DNA of 64,000 bases from Metabacillus idriensis (lineage in GTDB: Bacteria; Bacillota; Bacilli; Bacillales; Bacillaceae): positions 62,001 to 126,000 of the forward strand of contig NZ_WKKF01000007.1 of NCBI RefSeq assembly GCF_009674765.1. The letters run 5' to 3'. The translations under genes and the position numbers were made by a program. Under the pieces are notes generated by a model. The model was given only the letters and a program-made list of their open reading frames with translations, searched no databases and had not been told where the DNA came from. Of the stretch, positions 59,507 to 64,000 are shown one piece after another; positions within the stretch are counted from its first letter, which is position 1; the number at the start of each line of letters is the position of its first letter.

Positions 59507-59929
59507 ATGAATGTTCAAGAAGCTCTTCTTCTTATGAAGGAAAAAGGATATAAGTACACAAGCAAGCGCGAAGAAATGCTTGAATTATTCGCGCAGTCAA
59601 ATAAATATTTAACAGCAAGAGATGTTCTTGAAAAAATGAAATCGGATTATCCGGGATTAAGCTTTGATACCATTTACCGCAATCTTTCTTTGTTTGCCGA
59701 AATGGGCATACTGGAAACAACAGAACTGTCAGGGGAAAAACATTTTCGATTTTTATGCGGAACGAAGCATCATCACCATCATTTCATTTGCATGAATTGC
59801 GGGAAGACGAAAGAAATTGCTTCTTGCCCTATGGAAAAATTGAAAGAGAATTTAAGCGGGTATGAAATCAGCGGACATAAATTTGAGATATACGGCACTT
59901 GTCCTGAGTGCCATGAACATACCGTGTAA
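59507..59929 (+). CDS. zur: Fur-family zinc uptake regulator Zur
   Basis: A 140-residue Fur family repressor (B. subtilis YqfV). N-terminal winged helix with [20 protein letters not shown]; the HHHHHF stretch at 88-93 and the pairs Cys95/Cys98 (CMNC) and Cys132/Cys135 (CPEC) form the metal sites. Being in one operon with znuC and znuB supports the zinc reading over Fur or PerR. AAGGGGTCAGTAAG precedes the ATG. Confidence 0.92.
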   Translation: MNVQEALLLMKEKGYKYTSKREEMLELFAQSNKYLTARDVLEKMKSDYPGLSFDTIYRNLSLFAEMGILETTELSGEKHFRFLCGTKHHHHHFICMNCGKTKEIASCPMEKLKENLSGYEISGHKFEIYGTCPECHEHTV

Positions 59930-59938
59930 TCACAGTAC

Positions 59939-59970
59939 AAAAAAGCTTGCGAAGTTTCGCAAGCTTTTTT
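59939..59970. terminator. Bidirectional terminator between zur and yqfW
   Basis: AAAAAAGCTTGCGAA/TTCGCAAGCTTTTTT, a near-perfect stem of up to 15 pairs, serving both converging genes. Confidence 0.9.
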
Positions 59971-59983
59971 GTGTCTATTAGTG

Positions 59984-60568
59984 TTAGCGTAAAACGGGAA
60001 GTGTGTTTATTTTGTAGGAATTTACCCATTCTCTCGCTTCAAGCCAATTATTTACACGGATGACCCCACTAGGAATGGGATCCTGATTGTATGGAGTATC
60101 AAACAATATAACAGGAATGTTAAATTCCTCGCTGATCATACAGGCATTATCATGCTTGTCCTCAAAAAAGACGTCAATTTTGTTTTCACGGACCGCACCT
60201 AGTTTATCATGCGTTCCAATCAGGTCAATTTGATGATAAAATAATTCATTGCGCTTAAACCAGTCAAATGTCACATCGCGCAAATGACTTCTGCGCGCAC
60301 TGATAAATAGGAGTTTATGGGTCTTCTTCCATTCATCAAGCACTAACTTTGCATCGATCGCCATAGGTGCATCTTTGTATATTAGCGGTTCTTGCTCATC
60401 CATCCACTTCCAGAAATCCGCTTCTGAAATGTTAAGTAATTTAGTCAGGTCATATTCCTTCATATCATCAAGCGTAATGTTTATGCCAAATGATTTGTTT
60501 AAATATGGAACGAATGTTTCAGGTGAAGTAACGGTTCCATCAATATCAATCCCTAATCGCAGCATCAT
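59984..60568 (-). CDS. yqfW: HAD-superfamily nucleotidase-like protein YqfW
   Basis: A 194-residue protein related to 5'(3')-deoxyribonucleotidases (NT5C type). Motif I GIDIDGTVTSP with the nucleophile and acid Asp near residues 8 and 10, motif II FISARRS near 90, and DVFFEDKHDNA near 133 as motif IV. Likely a nucleotide or small phosphoester phosphatase. GGGAGAGAG precedes two adjacent ATGs. Confidence 0.87.
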   Translation of the reverse strand: MMLRLGIDIDGTVTSPETFVPYLNKSFGINITLDDMKEYDLTKLLNISEADFWKWMDEQEPLIYKDAPMAIDAKLVLDEWKKTHKLLFISARRSHLRDVTFDWFKRNELFYHQIDLIGTHDKLGAVRENKIDVFFEDKHDNACMISEEFNIPVILFDTPYNQDPIPSGVIRVNNWLEAREWVNSYKINTLPVLR

Positions 60569-60714
60569 GCACTCTCTCCCTTGCTGTCTGAACTATACTA
60601 GTTAGTGTATCATAATCCGTTCTTACAATCACAGTAATCTTTAACAGTTATATGGAAAGGTTGTGCGGTTCATACTATAAATGTTCCTTTACTATATGAA
60701 TGGAGGGATCACGC

Positions 60715-61107
60715 ATGGCAGATGAGAAACATTATGATTATCACGGAAACATTAAAGAATATGATCTCCGTGAAGATGAAGTTGGCTACAACAGACCAGA
60801 TATGCGGGATGATTATAAAGAAGAAACAGCGGCTGAAATTGCAGCTCCTGCAACCCTAAGAAGAGATGCAGACTACGACCGTCACGAAGAAAAGGAAGGA
60901 ACAGTTGATGACGGACGCAGAATGGGGTATTTGGCTATCGTCCTCTCTGTTATTTCTTTGCTGATATTCCCGGTTATTTTAGGAGCAGCAGGGATTATCG
61001 TAGGATTTATTGCGCGACGCAGAGGAGCAGAAGGATTAGGCGGATGGGCGATTGGTATTGGTATCGTCTCATTAATCCTTGGGATTTTCATTTTGCCCTT
61101 CTTTTAA
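60715..61107 (+). CDS. yqfX: YqfX-like membrane protein
   Basis: A 130-residue protein with a long charged N-terminal half, rich in Asp, Glu and Tyr, and two C-terminal membrane helices (about 73-97 and 108-129) joined by the short loop ARRRGAEGLGGW. Architecture and place between yqfW and ispG agree with YqfX. Function unknown. GGAGGGAT lies 8 nt before the ATG at 60715. Confidence 0.78.
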   Translation: MADEKHYDYHGNIKEYDLREDEVGYNRPDMRDDYKEETAAEIAAPATLRRDADYDRHEEKEGTVDDGRRMGYLAIVLSVISLLIFPVILGAAGIIVGFIARRRGAEGLGGWAIGIGIVSLILGIFILPFF

Positions 61108-61112
61108 GGAAA

Positions 61113-61151
61113 TAAAAAAACAAGCTTGGCATTTATGCCAAGCTTGTTTTT
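61113..61151. terminator. Bidirectional terminator between yqfX and ispG
   Basis: A long perfect stem AAACAAGCTTGGCAT/ATGCCAAGCTTGTTT with a 2-nt loop and A- and T-runs at the two ends. Confidence 0.9.
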
Positions 61152-62265
61152 ATTGAATTTCGGCAGCGGCTTTTTCAGCTGCCTGTTTTGCATAATATTC
61201 TTCAGCAATTTTATCAATTTCTTTTTTCAGCTCTTCTACCATGGTTTCCTCAGGCACTTTTCGGACAATTTGCCCTTTCATGAAAAGAAGTCCTTCTTTT
61301 CTGGCGCCTGCAATTCCAATGTCAGCTTCTCTTGCTTCACCAGGTCCATTTACTGCACAGCCTAAAACCGCAACTTTAATTGGAGCCTTAATCGTTGAAA
61401 TATACTCTTCAACCTCGTTTGCGATGCTGATTAAATCAATTTCAATCCGCCCGCAGGTAGGACATGAAATAAGTGTTGCTGCGTTTGAAGACAGTCCAAA
61501 AGATTTTAATAACTCTCTTGCAACTTTTACTTCTTCAACTGGATCGGCGCTTAGTGAGATGCGCAGCGTGTTCCCGATGCCTTTGCTCAGGATGGCACCA
61601 AGGCCGGCAGCACTTTTTACGGTGCCTGAAAATAAAGTGCCTGACTCTGTAATGCCTAAATGAAGCGGATAATCAAAAGCTTTGGCTGCTTTTTCATATG
61701 CTTCAATCGCCAGGTTCACATCTGAAGCTTTCATCGATACGATAATATCGTGAAAATCCAGATCTTCAAGTATTTTTATATGATGAAGGGCACTTTCAAC
61801 CATGCCGTCTGCTGTTGGATAACCGTATTTTTCAATAATGCGCTTTTCTAAAGAACCGGCATTAACCCCAATGCGAATTGGAATACCTTTTTCTTTTGCA
61901 GCTTTTACAACGGCTTCTACTTTTTCACGTCTGCCGATATTGCCCGGGTTGATTCTGATTTTATCTGCTCCGCCCTCAATTGCCTTAAGCGCAAGTTTGT
62001 AATCAAAATGAATATCTACAACAAGTGGAATATTAATGCGTTTTTTAATTTCTGCTATTGCATCGGCTGCACGTTCATCCGGACAGGCGACACGAACAAT
62101 TTGACAGCCTGCTTCTTCTAATCGCAGGATTTCAGCGACCGTAGCTTCCACATCGTGTGTTTTCGTCGTTGTCATACTTTGGATGACTAATTCATTGTTT
62201 CCGCCGATTGTTAAATTGCCAACTTTAACAGGACGGGTTTTGGTACGATGTATGATTTCACTCAC
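61150..62265 (-). CDS. ispG: 4-hydroxy-3-methylbut-2-en-1-yl diphosphate synthase IspG
   Basis: A 371-residue iron-sulfur enzyme of the MEP pathway (B. subtilis YqfY), upstream of IspH. TIM-barrel start [20 protein letters not shown], and cluster cysteines in ISCPTCGR and [11 protein letters not shown]. The GTG at 62265 with AAGGAGCGA upstream gives a normal N-terminus; the frame continues about 10 codons upstream without a ribosome site. The last residues are Ala/Glu-rich ([12 protein letters not shown]). Confidence 0.95.
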   Translation of the reverse strand: MSEIIHRTKTRPVKVGNLTIGGNNELVIQSMTTTKTHDVEATVAEILRLEEAGCQIVRVACPDERAADAIAEIKKRINIPLVVDIHFDYKLALKAIEGGADKIRINPGNIGRREKVEAVVKAAKEKGIPIRIGVNAGSLEKRIIEKYGYPTADGMVESALHHIKILEDLDFHDIIVSMKASDVNLAIEAYEKAAKAFDYPLHLGITESGTLFSGTVKSAAGLGAILSKGIGNTLRISLSADPVEEVKVARELLKSFGLSSNAATLISCPTCGRIEIDLISIANEVEEYISTIKAPIKVAVLGCAVNGPGEAREADIGIAGARKEGLLFMKGQIVRKVPEETMVEELKKEIDKIAEEYYAKQAAEKAAAEIQ

Positions 62266-62393
62266 GTGTAAATCGCTCCTTAAATTAATAATCATGGTTC
62301 TATATTATCATGTTAACCATTTTTATCGTTCAATGCGAGAAATTGTGCTTTCCCTCACATATTGTAACAGTGTGTGCTTAATATTGACAAGAA

Positions 62394-62729
62394 TTATGAA
62401 GCAACTTCTTTTTCATAAAGTGGAAATTTATATGTTTTTCCCACTTGAATAGTGTCAGCTTTTACATTTGGATTCAGCTTTTCGAAATCCTGCCTGATTT
62501 GATCGATGGGCACCGGGAATTGTTTATGAAGCTGCTCGACAATTGTCAGCACGGTTTCTCCCTGACTGATCTTTTTTTCGGTATATGGCTTAGAACCCGC
62601 GGATACTGCTTCTGCAGCAGGCTCTTCTACTTTACCTTGAGGATTTATGGAAATGGTGCCGCTGTTCATATCATAGTAGACGATATACATCAGAAATATA
62701 AATAAAATGAAGATCATAAGACGCTTCAA
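62394..62729 (-). CDS. yqfZ: LysM-type membrane protein YqfZ
   Basis: A 111-residue protein with an N-terminal membrane helix (about 3-20), a linker rich in Glu and Ala, and a LysM-like C-terminal domain (ISQGETVLTIVEQLH, then INQ-type LNPNVKADTIQVGKTYKFPL) that should bind peptidoglycan outside the membrane. Probably sporulation-related, as for B. subtilis YqfZ. The TTG at 62729 has GGGAG 9 nt upstream; the ATG three codons earlier touches that site. Confidence 0.82.
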   Translation of the reverse strand: MKRLMIFILFIFLMYIVYYDMNSGTISINPQGKVEEPAAEAVSAGSKPYTEKKISQGETVLTIVEQLHKQFPVPIDQIRQDFEKLNPNVKADTIQVGKTYKFPLYEKEVAS

Positions 62730-62932
62730 TAAAATCATCTCCCACTTGAATTCACGATAGTTATTTCTATGCTTGTCCCAATTAAATATGTCCTTTTTAT
62801 ATAAAAAAGAGGGAAAAAGTCCTCCAATTCATTAAAATGACAAGGAATTCTTAAGAAATTAATGATGGCTTTACACGTGCTTAATAAATATTTGGGATAA
62901 TTTTCATGAATCGATGGGAAGGATGAACCAAA

Positions 62933-64000
62933 ATGAATTTATTTTTATTTCTAAAAGAAGCAGATACAAAACCTTTGCTTTCTAAGATCAGTCTTCAGAC
63001 AAGGCTGCTCATCCTTGTGCTGTCTTTATTGATAGCCTCTATTGTGGCAGTGAGCTGTACTTCTTACGTGAAATCAAAGGCTGCGACTATGGATATGATT
63101 GAGGACCGTCTGCAGCGGGAGGTAAATACAACCGGAGAAATAGCTGGCAATTTAATGATTGCCTATCTTGGTGAAGAAGAGGAATTTTTAAAGAGATTTG
63201 ACAAAGTTGTGCTGACCAATCAAGCTTCAGAGCTCATTCAGGATGGACTGAGTGCTGATTTCTATTTAATTAAAGAAAATAAGGCAAACCCATTTTCAGT
63301 AAGTGAAAATTCAAAGGTTGCATTTACTGAAAAGCTGATCAGCGACATCATGGAAAAAGACAATGGAATTTTTCACAAAAAGATAAACGGAGTTGACTAC
63401 ACATTATCCTTTAAGCAAGTTCAGGAATTAAAGGGACAGTTTTTAATAGCAGTACAGACAGAGAGCTACATGAATACAACAAAGGAGCTTGCCTCATTTT
63501 ATTTATGGATGGTTCTTTTGAGCAGTCTTCTAACAACAGCAGTGCTTATCGTCGTGATCCGAAGTTTGACTAAACCTTTAGCTGTGCTCAGAAACACGAT
63601 GAAGGAAGTCAGAGAAGGAGATTTAACTAAAAATATTCATGTAGAAACAACGATTCCTGAAATTAACTCTCTTATGAAAAGCTTTAACCAAATGATGAAA
63701 CAAATGCAGAAGATGGTAGGCAACATTGATAAAACTACAGGGGATTTGTCTGTTACGGGGGAGCAGCTCAGAGAAGCCACTGATGATGTGATACTACATA
63801 ATAGTCATCTTGTTGAGGCGATAAAGATAGTAAGAGCTGGAGCTGTACAGACAGCATCAAGCTCAGATCACAGTATTCATGCATTTGGGCAGATGAGAGA
63901 TGAGCTAAAAGTTGTTTTTCAGGAAATGGAATTTCTATTCAGCAGCGCTTCAGATATGAATCAGTCCGCTAATCGCGGTGAAAAAAATGTATCTCAAATG
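62933..64000 (+). CDS. Methyl-accepting chemotaxis protein (5' part)
   Basis: The first 356 residues of a transmembrane chemoreceptor; the gene runs off the window end. Seen: membrane helix 1 (about 24-45), an extracytoplasmic sensor of about 140 residues, helix 2 (about 187-208), a HAMP domain (SLTKPLAVLRNTMKEVREGD and on) and the beginning of the methylation/signalling coiled coil. The conserved tip is beyond the edge. GGGAAGGATG precedes the ATG. I see no sigma-D promoter (TAAA-N15-GCCGATAT) in the 200 bp upstream. Confidence 0.88.
   Translation, partial: MNLFLFLKEADTKPLLSKISLQTRLLILVLSLLIASIVAVSCTSYVKSKAATMDMIEDRLQREVNTTGEIAGNLMIAYLGEEEEFLKRFDKVVLTNQASELIQDGLSADFYLIKENKANPFSVSENSKVAFTEKLISDIMEKDNGIFHKKINGVDYTLSFKQVQELKGQFLIAVQTESYMNTTKELASFYLWMVLLSSLLTTAVLIVVIRSLTKPLAVLRNTMKEVREGDLTKNIHVETTIPEINSLMKSFNQMMKQMQKMVGNIDKTTGDLSVTGEQLREATDDVILHNSHLVEAIKIVRAGAVQTASSSDHSIHAFGQMRDELKVVFQEMEFLFSSASDMNQSANRGEKNVSQM

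Noticed and set aside
62804-62825. Terminator near 62810 on the minus strand
   Set aside because: Only a four-pair stem and no gene ends there; probably chance in A/T-rich DNA.

Overview
The window is one continuous stretch of a low-GC, endospore-forming Bacillaceae chromosome (Bacillus or Metabacillus type). The evidence is dense, strongly conserved gene order (yqeH-aroE...comE...holA-rpsT...gpr-spoIIP-lepA-hemW-hrcA-grpE-dnaK-dnaJ...rpsU-yqeY...floA-yqfC-yqfD-phoH-pgpH-ybeY-dgkA-cdd-era-recO-glyQS-ccpN-ppsR-yqxD-dnaG-sigA...cccA-trmK-yqfO-ispH...cshB-nfo...zur...ispG-yqfZ), AAGGAGG-type ribosome sites, frequent TTG/GTG starts, CIRCE, T-box and sigma-W type signals, and sporulation genes. 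It is not B. subtilis itself: deoC, an acyl-CoA dehydrogenase, a zinc ABC transporter and an MCP sit inside the otherwise standard order. No tRNA, rRNA, CRISPR array, prophage or transposase was seen.

Layout. 1-3.8 kb: end of the yqeH operon (ribosome maturation, shikimate, NAD synthesis). 3.8-8.4 kb: comER facing comEA-EB-EC (DNA uptake). 8.4-13.1 kb: yqzM, holA, rpsT, gpr, spoIIP, yqxA. 13.1-13.7 kb: tandem array of a 123-bp repeat. 13.7-24.9 kb: lepA, hemW, CIRCE-controlled hrcA-grpE-dnaK, then dnaJ-prmA-rsmE-mtaB. 25-28 kb: deoC, yqeW, rpsU-yqeY. 28-39 kb: sigma-W-type yqeZ-floA-yqfB, sporulation yqfC-yqfD, then phoH-pgpH-ybeY-dgkA-cdd-era-yqzL-recO. 39-48 kb: T-box-controlled glyQS, ccpN-ppsR, yqxD-dnaG-sigA. 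48-53 kb: acd, cccA, trmK-yqfO, ispH. 53-64 kb: yqfQ, cshB-nfo, yqfT, yqfU, znuCB-zur, yqfW, yqfX, ispG, yqfZ and the start of an MCP gene.

The genes are mostly housekeeping: ribosome and tRNA maturation, replication initiation and loading (dnaG, holA), the main sigma factor, protein folding, isoprenoid synthesis (ispG, ispH), c-di-AMP turnover (pgpH) and sporulation/germination.

The least explained content is a dispersed repeat family with a variable long hairpin. One subfamily (three copies) has short terminal inverted repeats and begins at or within 4 nt of the stop codon of the gene before it, always in the same direction as that gene; in two cases the element itself supplies the stop codon. 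A second subfamily is tandemly duplicated upstream of lepA and yqeZ. Other points of interest are a perfect 21-bp palindrome at the start of the rpsU transcript, a terminator hairpin that buries the yqfC ribosome site, and a promoter followed at once by a terminator in front of znuC.
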